From NCBI GenBank assembly GCA_010405405.1, contig MU004235.1, forward strand, positions 1,688,538 through 1,752,537: a stretch of DNA of 64,000 bases, in the 5' to 3' direction. Position 1 is the stretch's first letter. Each line of letters opens with the position of its first letter. Source of the stretch: Microthyrium microscopicum (Eukaryota; Ascomycota; Dothideomycetes; Microthyriales; Microthyriaceae). Positions 34,782-45,497 of the stretch are shown here, piece by piece. The position numbers and the translations under genes were made by a program. The notes under the pieces are model-generated. The model did no database searches. It was not told where the DNA came from and was given only the letters and a program-made list of their open reading frames with translations.

Positions 34782-36029
34782 ATATATCCAAGATGCTACT
34801 GTCACTGATGAGGATCTCACACTTTGCTTTTTATAGTTCAAGCTAATGCACAGAAAAAAAATGTTAATTCTATTTCTTATATATGTGCTATGTTCCGCTA
34901 TACCAGTCTTCTCTTTGTTCTGACTGTCATTCCTTGCGTGCAATATTTGATACCGCGCTGATGCGGAAGGTTGATTATGGGATAATAGTCCTGCCTTTCA
35001 GTAATAACCTAGCTTCCAATCTGGATCCACCAGTCTGTTTTTTCTGGATCCGTCAACCATAGTTCATTGGCCAGCCATCTTGATCCTCACCTATCGGTGA
35101 ATTTCTTGTTGAACTGCAACTGGAATATGGGAGCCATCGACGCTGATGGGAGAACGCCACTTATTTTGTCCTAAAGGGGTTTCAAAAACGCCACTTTTGC
35201 ATGGCCTTTGCAGCTCATCTTGCAACTCTCATCCATACAGCACACTCTAAAAAGCGCCTGTCATTGCTTTGCTCATCATTGCCGTCTTTGCGTAATCACG
35301 CTTGTCTACTATATACGTTATGGATGATGCTTCAATACCACCAGGGCGAAAGCGATCAGTACCACAACTTATTCGAGTCAACATCACATCCCTCTCCGCA
35401 AGCCAGCTCGTAAAGACTGAGGTAGAATTTCCCAGCAAGGCAGATACCAAGAAGAGCAAACAAGGTACTCACAGCCCCAAGAGCGAAATCTGGTCTACGT
35501 AACTGACGAGAGCCCTCACAGTCAAGACGTTTGATTCATCCAAATTCAAAACTGTGTTTCTGGAGACAAAGTAGATGATATCTTGGAGACAAAGTGTGGG
35601 TTACTGGCACGCCTGTCTCCACCATTACAACAAGGCACCAGTATGACTCGTTCAACCTGTTTGACTTCAAAGTGCAAGGACAGGTAAACAGTAGCACAAC
35701 TGGAATGAATCGCTGTCTGTTCAAACGACGTCATCAGGATGTTCACGTTAATGATAATGATAAATAAGTTTGGTGATTCCACGCTACTCTAGATAGTAAT
35801 ACAAGTCGTCAAGCCGTTACCTAAAATCTGTGTATGACTGTTGGAAAGAAACAATCCCCGTCCTGGTCGTAAACCTCATAAAGCAATCGTCTAAACAAGT
35901 AGCTATGCTAAAGCTCAAGCAAGATCATACAGCAGAACGACGAGTAATGCCATCGCCAAAATGACAATAAAAAATATGTGGTGTATATTGCTGAAAAACA
36001 GAAATTGCCAACCCAACAACACGTACATC
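34782..36029. other. Intergenic; no supported gene
   Basis: Between the gene at 34040 (plus) and the end of the gene at 38930 (minus). A 61-codon frame begins at an ATG at about 35320 (MDDASIPPGRKRSVPQLIRV), stands alone and has no partner exon that I could join with confidence. Confidence 0.5.
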
Positions 36030-38930
36030 TTATCTTTCAAACACGGACACTGGCCCATTCTCGACCAAGAACTTGGGCCCAATGCTTCGTCTGATTTCAT
36101 CCCGTCGTTTTTGAGCTTTGCGCTCACGTCCACGTAGTCGCTTTTCATGCCACAAATCACGTAAACCATTCAAGCCAACATACTCCACATGCAACCCAAG
36201 CATTCGCCATTGGCGTCGCATTTTGTTCTTTTGACTCTGAATACTTCGTAGACTACTGAGACTTTGCTTCCTACGTATTGTCGATTGTGACTGGAAAACC
36301 GTGTTTCCACTGACTTGCTCAATGGAGACCCGGTCTCGAAGAGCGACTTGGCTGTCGCGAAAATTCGGTGGAGGTTCAATGTAGTGGCGCCGTTTATTCG
36401 TTCCATGTCGTTCAATGTTCAAGCTATTGCCAATCAAGAAACCGCCATTGCCACGGAATCCGGGAAGTCGCTGAGTTAGCCGTCGTGGAAGACTTGCTGC
36501 TGGAGGATCAGATGTATCGCCACCTGTATCAAGGTAAGTATGAAAAACTGAAGAGGAATTTGTAATGAACTTACCAGCTGGAAGGGGTTCCACGTCGTCG
36601 TCATCGTCCCATTCAGAATCTGAATCACTTATAGTATCCCAAAAGTCTCGAGGATGCCAGAAAGGATGAAGATGATTATCCTTGGAAACACGTCGACGAA
36701 GAGGCGGCTGGCTATTAGTTCGGCGCCTAAAACTAGAGGTCCTAGAAATGATTGGCTGTATGAGTGTATCGGAATAACGACGAGCTCGTTGAAGCATCGT
36801 TGGACGACTTGACAAAGGAGGCCGACTTCTTATTGGATCCTCTTCATCATTCATGGGTGTTGCTGGTAGCACGTTTATGACTGGAGGTATAGGCGCAGTT
36901 CTTGGATTACGCAATGGGGAATCCACAACAAATTCTTCCTGCTTGTTTGGTGGAGTTGATGGTTGAAAAGAAACTTCCGGCATTTCCGAAGTAGCAGGCA
37001 GAAGAACCTGTTCGTCTTGTCTCTTCTGTAGCTCTATTGGCCTGGACGCTTGTTGAACCAGAAGAAGGGAGTGATTGTTATGTGGAAAGATGCTAATTGC
37101 AGTCGCTTCACTAACCTCTGGTGCGTCCGACATTTGTGAGAAAGGCGTCGTTTGTGAATATAAATTCCGAGGGTGGTCTTCGCTTCGTAAAGTTGATCGA
37201 TCAATACTCACTCGTCGATCCAATTCTGAGCGCTCCGCACCCACTGATGCATCACTCTGGCGTGGAATTATGGCTGGAACTGTCAAGAAGTCCTCAAAGC
37301 CAGGAGACGACAAACCGTTGGAATTGATCACTTCATCCAATCTTGTTGCACTTGTATGCTTTATAGGCCCGCTCATACGTTCTTGTGGTATAGACGTTGT
37401 AGAAGGTCGTTTAAGTATAGTTATCAGAGACTCATCTGTTGTTGACGGATGCCCCATGAATGGAGGCAAAAGAGCAGACTCTAGAGCACGATGGGTTGCA
37501 CTTCGATGTGACTGTATTGAAGTCTGACTTCCAAGAGTAGATTCCTTGACTTTGGAAGACACAAAAGAGTTCTGCCTGGACTGAGAGCTTGTGTTGGAGA
37601 TCGTATCATCGTTCCTTTTATAGGCTATGTCGGGAGCATTGGCCAGAATGGTTTTGGGGTTGCCGGTACCAGAAAGAACAGACCGTGATCTTGGTACATT
37701 GGCCTTTGGAGCATCATACACTTGATAATTTCCGGGATGAGCGCTAATCTTCATACCGTTTTCAGCCTCTTCTCGAAGAGACAAGCTATCTCTCCTATGC
37801 CTTAGTAGAGGGTCGGTAAAAACACGTTTGTGTCCATTTGAACCCGAGCCAGGAACAGGTGACTTTTCATGAGTAACATTGAGCCATTTGCCAGTGGGTT
37901 GTAAGAGTTGCAGATTTCCCGACTCAGATAAGGCTCGCTTTGATTGAGGATTTCCAATGATTTCTGCGAGAGAACCACCCTCACTGCGCAAAGACAGCGT
38001 TTTACTGACATGACGAAGTTTTCTTGGCTTTGGAGGCGGTGTACTGACTACGATAGCCTCCACAACGGTAGAAGTGCTCGACATTGCAGAATGTCTTCGA
38101 CTGGATTTATCGGATTGGTTGGGCGAACCACTTGCAAGCTTTTTCGGAGTCGGAGAACCACTTGCAAACTTTGTTGGAGTTAGAGATCCACTTGCATACT
38201 TGGTAGGGGCTGAGATTGATGCTGGAAATTTCTGATTGAAATCCTGAAAGGTGGGAGTACGAGGTGACCTAGGTGGAACTAAAGACGGAGCGGTGTGTAG
38301 ATTGGTACCATCAGCCAGGTTGGGTATAAGTTTCTTCTTTGGTCGTATTGTCACATTTCGCATGAGGTTGTTAGTATCCCATTCTCGGTTTGGAATTTGT
38401 ACCATATCGCACTGCTCTTTTGTACTTGTGGGTTTGTTTACTTGTGTTTCAAACGGAAAACTCAATCCTAAATCATTGCGATTACGGCGGTCCCCGGTCC
38501 ATTGAGGACTTTGTCCCTGGGAACTAGCATCATCCTCGGACAACCATGGCGATTCCCTCGCAGTCCTAAAGGATTCAGCAACTGACGGGGAAACTTGAGA
38601 CGGAAACAGCTGGGGCGGGCTTAATGAAGCTGGCGGGGTTCCATCTGGGGTTGGTAATTTTTGCAGCGTTGATCCAGAATGAGATGTGGATCGTTTCTTC
38701 TCTCCGTTGTCACGCCAATTGGTGCCATTCGATCGAAGACCTGGCGTTTTTGTTTGAGGTACACTTTCATTCGAATTTGAAGGAGGTGTTGGAGGAAATG
38801 ATCGATCTGACGTATTTGGAGCCGTATATCCTCCTGAAGGATATCTAATCCTCGGAACATGGGACGGAGGGAGTTGTAGTCCACCATTTGGTACACGTAG
38901 CGCTTGGACAGTATATATGGAAGGAGCCAT
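36030..38930 (-). CDS. Large disordered protein of unknown function
   Basis: One open frame of 966 codons; a probable 51 bp intron (36524-36574, GTAAGT donor, ACAG acceptor, with in-frame sense reading) would make it 949 residues. I do not recognise a domain. Most of it is Ser/Pro/Thr/Arg-rich and predicted unstructured. Near residues 240-270 there is a threefold repeat around TKFASGSPTPKK. A strongly acidic patch EWDDDDDVEPLPA precedes the intron. The last 65 residues are the most ordered-looking: a basic helical stretch WRMLGLHVEYVGLNGLRDLW followed by KRLRGRERKAQKRRDE. That C-terminal module is probably the conserved part. Several short basic clusters could be nuclear signals. The start is the first ATG of the frame. 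Confidence 0.75.
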   Translation of the reverse strand: MAPSIYTVQALRVPNGGLQLPPSHVPRIRYPSGGYTAPNTSDRSFPPTPPSNSNESVPQTKTPGLRSNGTNWRDNGEKKRSTSHSGSTLQKLPTPDGTPPASLSPPQLFPSQVSPSVAESFRTARESPWLSEDDASSQGQSPQWTGDRRNRNDLGLSFPFETQVNKPTSTKEQCDMVQIPNREWDTNNLMRNVTIRPKKKLIPNLADGTNLHTAPSLVPPRSPRTPTFQDFNQKFPASISAPTKYASGSLTPTKFASGSPTPKKLASGSPNQSDKSSRRHSAMSSTSTVVEAIVVSTPPPKPRKLRHVSKTLSLRSEGGSLAEIIGNPQSKRALSESGNLQLLQPTGKWLNVTHEKSPVPGSGSNGHKRVFTDPLLRHRRDSLSLREEAENGMKISAHPGNYQVYDAPKANVPRSRSVLSGTGNPKTILANAPDIAYKRNDDTISNTSSQSRQNSFVSSKVKESTLGSQTSIQSHRSATHRALESALLPPFMGHPSTTDESLITILKRPSTTSIPQERMSGPIKHTSATRLDEVINSNGLSSPGFEDFLTVPAIIPRQSDASVGAERSELDRRVSIDRSTLRSEDHPRNLYSQTTPFSQMSDAPEVSEATAISIFPHNNHSLLLVQQASRPIELQKRQDEQVLLPATSEMPEVSFQPSTPPNKQEEFVVDSPLRNPRTAPIPPVINVLPATPMNDEEDPIRSRPPLSSRPTMLQRARRYSDTLIQPIISRTSSFRRRTNSQPPLRRRVSKDNHLHPFWHPRDFWDTISDSDSEWDDDDDVEPLPAGKFITNSSSVFHTYLDTGGDTSDPPAASLPRRLTQRLPGFRGNGGFLIGNSLNIERHGTNKRRHYIEPPPNFRDSQVALRDRVSIEQVSGNTVFQSQSTIRRKQSLSSLRSIQSQKNKMRRQWRMLGLHVEYVGLNGLRDLWHEKRLRGRERKAQKRRDEIRRSIGPKFLVENGPVSVFER
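38120..38215 (-). repeat. 30 bp in-frame coding repeat, 3 copies
   Basis: On the minus strand, the decapeptide TPTKFASGSP and its variants (KYASGSL, KFASGSP, KLASGSP) repeat three times in the disordered protein. The unit length preserves frame. Confidence 0.8.
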
Positions 38931-40650
38931 GATATGGTGTAGCGCTCATCTGAGGCTCAGACAAATTGTGTATGCTATAACTGAATGAAGTTCATCGAGG
39001 TTGAGGGTGTCACCGTGGACTCGGGAGACCAAAGGCCAGTGGTGGTCGCAACTAGCCCAGTAGCATGTCACCGTTGCAAAGCTGTAGGCGTATAAGGTTT
39101 GCGACCAGGCTCAATCGAAATAAGAGGCCATTTATAATTGAGAATCTGGTTGATACCGAAGAGAGCTCTAGATATGATGGTTGTAGCAGGCGCGTGCAGG
39201 GGGCAAATCACTGGCGGGTTGCGAGAGTGCAAGTTGAGGACGAGTTGGGCATATCAGATGCCAGCAGCGAAATCGGAGAAAAGTCCAGATTGCAATGTAT
39301 ACTGTAAATATAAGTGAAGATAGAAGAGTGGTTCAGATGGTGAACTAGTGGCCGGCGGAAGATGGAGAAGCTGGGTAGGCTAGTTTGATATTCTGGGGCA
39401 AGATTGGAACAGGCCTCGAGGCCAGGGCGAAGCCTAGTATCAGAAGGCGGCGGCGGGCTGGGGAGACAATAGGGGATGATGGGTATCGTGCAAATAGTTC
39501 GTAGGCGCTGCTTGGAGAGGCGAAGTTGAGACGGAATGGAGAGGAGTGCCGGAGTTGAGAGAGAAACGCAGAGCAATGGTGAGGTGGAGAAGTGGTGGAT
39601 TCTGGACTATGAGTGGTGGAGTAGGCGATTCTTGCAGACGCTCTTGTGACAGTTGCGGCAGGCGCAATCCACTGGTCAGTGGTGGATGGAAGTTGCGACT
39701 CGCAACTTGGAAAGAGCTGCCAATTTGTTGGAACGTGCCATACTAGCTTCCCAGCCCCCCACCCAGAAATTAATGCAGCTCTAGCCTCTAAATCCTGCTA
39801 GGGTCAGCCTTGTCGGCTCGTGGCACTGATCCCAGTGGCGGAAAATCTTGGCAATATCACATTGACATCCTGCTAGTGGAGCGACAACAACTTACCTTCA
39901 ATGCCTCCATCCAGATGGCAATGATTACGAACTTCTGGACACGCTAGCAAATTGAAGTGGGAAGGTACTTCTTCATTGCTAAAGACAAGAGCTCTTGTAC
40001 ACAAAGAGCTGGGTCAAATCACATCTTACTTTAAAATCCTCGATGAATTCGTGAGCATCATCATGCTACTATATCGTGGATCAGAGCTCAGAAAGTCGCC
40101 TCAAGGAGGCCATTTCTTTCCTGAGATCCAATTATCCATCATGTTCTCAGGCAAGCGCTTATGGGACTATGCTGAGGACAGCTACCATTCCCTTGGTTGG
40201 ACAAACAATCCGTAACAACATCGGACAGTTGCATCATAAAGAACGAACCGGCCAGCATGTCTAGCTTCTAGGCACTCTTTGCTCCTCATTTGCAAATGTG
40301 ATATGTATGTTGATGCCATTTAGGTTTGGTATTCGTAAGAAACCATGATCGAGTCAAGGTTCACTAGCCGCGCCTTCCCTTCAGAGTCTGGAATCTGGAT
40401 AGCTCTTACCTAGATCTTTCAAACCACGACCTACTCCTTCTAATCATGTCTACTTCAACGTGGTCTACAATGCGCCTTCCCATCATCTTCCTGTCGCGGT
40501 TTCCTACCGCAAGCGTGGCAGCGTGGCAACCTATTTCCCCGCGCACTGGATTTATATTCTCTGCATCCTTTTGCCTCTTCAACTACACTCACTCGTTGTG
40601 TTTCTACTGCTTTTCGGTATTTTGAGGATCTCTGCAGTATAGCCATTATC
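38931..40650. promoter_or_regulatory. Divergent intergenic region before the disordered-protein and dynamin genes
   Basis: About 1.7 kb separates the two divergent start codons. It is expected to hold both promoters. No coding frame with splice partners stands out. The part next to the dynamin gene is C/T-rich, as fungal leaders often are. Confidence 0.5.
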
Positions 40651-43259
40651 ATGGCTACACTACCCACGACAGCTTCTCTTGAAGCTCTACAAAGCAAAGA
40701 GCAGCGCGAAATTCTTGACCTGGTCGACCGTTTGCGCCGCGCAGGATTGAGCTCAATTCTTAATCTCCCCCAACTCGTTGTCTGTGGAGACCAGTCCTCA
40801 GGCAAGTCCTCGGTTCTGGAAGCCATCACAGAGATTCCCTTTCCACGCAAAGAGAATCTCTGCACTCGATTTGCTACTGAGATCATTATGCGTCGAGGTG
40901 CGGAATCTTCAATTTCCTGCAAAATCAATGCAGACAAATCTCGCCCTCTCGAAGAACAGAAAAAGCTTGCTGCGTTTCGAAAACGCATTGCATCCTTCGA
41001 TGCGCTACCAGAGCTGATGGATGAAGCGACGACTTTGATGGGTCTTGACAATGCTGGTGGTGACGTGCGAGCTTTCTCGCGGGATGTCTTGAGTATCGAG
41101 ATATGTGGCCCAGGCCGTCCTCAATTGTATGTTCCCCTTCAGTAACAACGGATGACAAACAATCATCACTCGCGTGCGCCTGTTGATTCTTGTTTCTTTG
41201 CGTTTTACTCATTACGCTTTTCAGGACACTTGTCGATCTTCCCGGACTAATCCACTCCGAAAACAAATCCCAGACCAAACAAGATGTTCAATTGATCAAA
41301 AGTCTGGTTGAGGAATACATTAGCAATGAACGTACAATTATTCTCGCTGTTGTTACCGCCAAGAATGACTACGCTAACCAGATTATTCTCGAACGCGCCC
41401 GCAAGGTCGATCCAAAAGGTTCTCGTACCCTTGGCATCATCACAAAGCCCGACTTCCTTCATGAGGGCTCGGAGAATCAACAAACTTGGATCGACTTGGC
41501 AGCGAACAAGGACATCTTCTTCGAGTTGGGCTGGCACATGTTGCGCAATCGTAAAGACGATGAGAAGGATCTGACCTTCGCTGAGCGCAATGCCAACGAG
41601 ACGAACTTCTTCTCCGTTGGCAAATATCGTGATCTTCCAAAGGACAAGGTCGGCATAGATCATCTGCGCGTCAAACTCAGCAACCTGCTCTTCGCTCACC
41701 TCAAAAAGGAGCTACCAGTGTTACGTAAAGAGTTGAATGCCATGGCGGTGAAGACTAAAGGCGAGCTTGGTCTTATGGTAACGTGTCCTACAGGAACCGA
41801 TCCCCCGCTGGGCCTTCCAACTACTAACAATTACCTAGGGTGAGAAACGGTCTACTATGGAAGAGCGCAAGGACTATCTTATGCATATCTGCACGGAAGC
41901 CTGGAAGCTTTTGGATTCCGGAATGTAAGTTGGCGATATGATTTTCTTTTTGAAAATCCTGAACTGAACTCAATATGTGCATCCGATACTAACAAGTTCT
42001 CAGTCGGGGACATTACGACCACGAGTTCTTCCAACAGGGTGACTTTGACTTGCTGACGGAGGTGGGATGTCGTCGTCTTCGTGCTTCCGTTCAGAATATG
42101 AATATTGTCTTCGCCGAAGACATGCGGGTCAATGGTCGAAAATTCAAGTATCCTAAATCCGGCATCAAGAAGAAAAATAGACCCCAGCATTCGGAACCCA
42201 ATTTCCACCCGTTACCCCCAGGTAAGTCTGCTTGGTAAGCTAGAGATGTGGAGTTGCAACTCACACAGTTCAGGTATGACTTGTACGGTCGTTGAAATTG
42301 ATGAAGACGACAGTTCCAGCATTGATTATCATCCAGAAGACGACAAAGCGCCTATAGCACGAACTCGTGATGAAGCCGTGAAATGGGCAGCGAGTGTTAT
42401 TGAGAAGAGTCGGGGTATGGAACTTCCCGGCGTTTTCAATCATCAGGCTATCAGCCATCTCTTCTGGGAACAGTCCGAGAAATGGGAAGTGCTTGCTCGC
42501 CAGCACATCGATTGTGTGGCAGATTCATGCCAGGACTTTGCCAACCAAATTCTGGATCATGTTGCTGCTCCTGAGGTGAAACTTCGGTTGCTTGCACATT
42601 CGGTAGGTGTTCTTGTTACCCGAATCCTCACACCCTATTGGCCTCAACCATATTAAAAAAACAGTATATTGTGATAGTGCGCTAACAAATGCCAGATTGA
42701 TAGCGATTTGAAGGACAACCATCGAGCAGCTTTGCAAGAACTTGCATCCATTGCCAAGGACTTGAAACGTCAGCCCATCACCTACAATCATTACTTCACT
42801 GACAATCTTCAAAAGATGCAGCAAGAAAAGATCACACGTGATATGAGAACCGCTGTTGCTCACTCTACCAAAACGCTGAACGTCATGGGTGGATTCGGCA
42901 CCAATGCGATTCAGCAAGTCGTTGATCCAGAAATGCTGACAGCCAATATGACCACTGGCATCGAAGTCAACATGTCGAAGTACGCCGCCGAGCAGGCTTT
43001 GGATTATCAGTCCGCCTACTACAAGGACGAGCTGAAGTACTTTGTCAATGTCATCACCAAGCAAGTCATTGAACGACATCTGATCAGCAAACTTCCCGCC
43101 CTTCTTGCGCCCAACATGGTAACTAGATTGACCAATGAGCAGCTCGGAGAGCTCGCTGCTGAGACACCAGAGGTGGAAAGTCGTCGTCGTTACTTGGAGG
43201 CCCAAAAGGACATGTTGGAAGAAGGCCAAGCAGCATTTCGAAAGGCTGTGCGTGTCTGA
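40651..43259 (+). CDS. Dynamin-family GTPase, Mx-like
   Basis: Six exons (40651-41126, 41225-41777, 41839-41924, 42004-42221, 42274-42602, 42696-43259; phases agree) encode 741 residues. The large GTPase domain carries G1 GDQSSGKS at 46-53, G3 DLPG at 163-166 and G4 TKPD at 232-235. It is followed by the helical middle/stalk (about 320-600) and, after a long helical stretch, a C-terminal GTPase effector region (about 640-741, with YFVNVITKQVIERHLI). There is no PH or proline-rich domain, so it is not a classical endocytic dynamin. It resembles the multi-copy fungal group usually named interferon-induced Mx-like or Vps1/Dnm1-related. Vps1 and Dnm1 are normally better conserved than this, so a paralogue is more likely. 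Cell role unknown; membrane remodelling is the family function. Confidence 0.9.
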
Positions 43260-44070
43260 GAAATGACAACTATGGGAGTTGCGATAATGATGCATGATCG
43301 GTAGTAGGATTTGACGGCCATGGATGCTGTACATACTAATATGCCATGGTAGCTTTTGGACTGGGCCTGGGTTAATGCTGCCGGCACAAACAAGAAATGA
43401 TGCATACTCAAATGATGAATTGAGATTGCTTGTTTTCATACGTATCCTACCTTTGCATGAAGCATAAGATGTTCTAAGATCACATCCTAAACCATAGAGC
43501 TGCAAAACTGTTATCACTTATGACCAAGCACGAGCATTAATTTGTGCATGGCTAAGCTTCTCGACAGCAAGTTTACCTTCCTCATTTCCAGGGCTGGAAA
43601 GACTGGACGATCTTTAGCCAGTTGTTGTAACACCAACGTCACTGCTATAGCCACTGTCTGTACCATTATTATTGGAAGAAACCTGGTTGCAGGCAAGACA
43701 GGTTTTCAACCTTTGAACCTAGGATATAAAACAAGCATTGACAAGCAAGAGGCTATAATGATGGTTCAGAGGATCTGACAAATGACGTTGATGTAGATCG
43801 TTCCTGCATCGGCCTCTACAGGCATAACAGGGCTGGCTTACAGCCTCCACAATCATGAATTACAAGTTTATGGGAACAGACTCGTCATAATTACGCCAGG
43901 CCTCTGACATAGTACCAAGGCGGAAAACATGAAATGTGGTACCTGTATATAAGTAAGTTGGTTCACTTAGTCCTTGACTTTGAAATCATCAATCATCAAC
44001 CATCAACCATCCATCAACACCACTACCTACACCCACAAACCAACCAAACCCATCTCTTCCAAGTATCAAC
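43260..44070. other. Intergenic, 3' flank and promoter of the small gene
   Basis: No supported gene. The last 130 bp contain a TATA-like box and a CATCAAC-rich leader belonging to the gene at 44071. Confidence 0.6.
43946..43953 (+). promoter_or_regulatory. TATA-like box of the gene at 44071
   Basis: TATATAAG lies about 118 bp before the start codon, a normal distance in fungi for strongly or inducibly transcribed genes. The leader after it is rich in ATCATCAACC-type repeats, which is common in highly expressed fungal genes. Confidence 0.5.
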
Positions 44071-44349
44071 ATGTCTGACCTTATCAACAAAGCAAAGGGT
44101 GCCCTTGACAACAAGCTCAATAAAGATGCCCAGCCAGGCAACCAAGTAGAAGGTACCGCCGATACTGGTGCAAACAACAGTACGTTTTTCATCTCTTCCC
44201 TCTTTCCAAGAAATCACACAGTTCCTAACCTCCGCATAGAGATCAACGATATTGCCAACCAGGCCGGCGTCTCACAACAGGATGACGGTATCATCGACAA
44301 AGTTGCCGATTCAAAGATCAACCAAGATATTCCATTCGGAAACAACTAG
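44071..44349 (+). CDS. Small hydrophilic protein, 72 residues
   Basis: Two exons (44071-44179, 44240-44349; 60 bp intron) encode MSDLINKAKGALDNKLNKDA...; the join gives ANNKINDIANQAGV. The protein is short, charged, without signal peptide or membrane segment, and has amphipathic helical potential at both ends with repeated DKVADSKIN/NDIANQ-type heptads. Small proteins starting MSDLINKAK are common in filamentous ascomycetes and often abundant under stress or in conidia, but I cannot name a family. The TATA box, the CAAC-rich leader and the short body suggest a highly expressed gene (inference). Confidence 0.7.
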   Translation: MSDLINKAKGALDNKLNKDAQPGNQVEGTADTGANNSTFFISSLFPRNHTVPNLRIEINDIANQAGVSQQDDGIIDKVADSKINQDIPFGNN

Positions 44350-45497
44350 AATTATGTAGCATTTAGCGGCATGTTATAATAAACGGATAATGGCAATGAT
44401 CATGTGAAATCATCACAAAATCAACATTTTGAACACGTAATGTGAACCAGTGAACGAACGTAGAACTACAACATGAGTATGTTTTTTGGGGTCACTCAGT
44501 TGATCTACTTGGTTGCCATATCAAAAAAAAAAGTGAAGTCATGCTCTAAGCATAATCTGATATGAGATAAAAAACGGTTAATCGTAGAGAGGGAAATTAA
44601 GTACTAAATTAGTACATACCTACAACAACAAGAAAAGATGCAAATGCCGAGGCTAGAAACCAACTTGGCAACTGCGAGAACATCAGAAGACTCCACCCAG
44701 CCCTGTATTTATACTCAAAAATAGAGGTCAACAGGGTGGAAAAAGCTCCCGGCTTAGCTAACCATTACAGTACCACTCACTGGCACTTAGTACAGTAGGT
44801 ACAGTACCTGTAGAGTACCACGTCGTCGAGTACAAAGAATCTGTGCTCCTTGAGCTGGCTATATCCGGGCATAGCAAATTCTACAATTGATCTGTCCAAA
44901 TTTAGGTAGCATAATTATATAGCGGACTTGGATGGTGGTAACTCTGGGGTCTGATCTGATATTGAATTGTCTGTTCTTAGTCAAGCGGCGGCCTCACTTT
45001 CAACCTCATCTTTTGACTTTTCCCTCCACGCTAGACCGACATCGATCCGCACCAACACCAACACCAATACCAACAACCACTTATCCAACGTGTCCAATTG
45101 TCGCATCCTCGTTTTTTATACCATTATCTCTACTCTGCATGCTGGGCTCGTGATAGCAAGCTGTAGGAAACAACGATCGTCCATTTAACTCGCGCAATCT
45201 TCTCTCTCCAGCTTCCTGTCACCTCTCGCTCGGCCCTATCCTTCCTTCCGTATCGCGTCTCGTCCGCATCACTTCATTATCTCCGAACCTTACTCCTCTA
45301 ACAACGGTCCAAGTGCTCGTTGAGTAGCTTGTTGCATCTTCCAAACATCTTCTCTGCCGTTCCATTGGTTCCAACGCCTTCATATTATTCCCACCCCATC
45401 CACTACTAGCTCTGCCGCAGCCTAATATTGCCATAATCCATTAGCTTGGCCGACTTCATCGCTCAAAGCTTCGGTGCGCTTGTATAGTTTGCGCAAT
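44350..45497. promoter_or_regulatory. Promoter and long leader region of the Hsf1 gene
   Basis: About 1.1 kb with no supported gene. The half next to Hsf1 is C/T-rich with CACCAACACCAACACC-type runs, typical of a long fungal 5' leader. I found no clear canonical nGAAnnTTCnnGAAn heat shock element by eye. Confidence 0.5.

Noticed and set aside
35302-35502. 61-codon frame starting MDDASIPPGRKRS
   Set aside because: Coding-like composition, but no neighbouring exon or homology could be supported.
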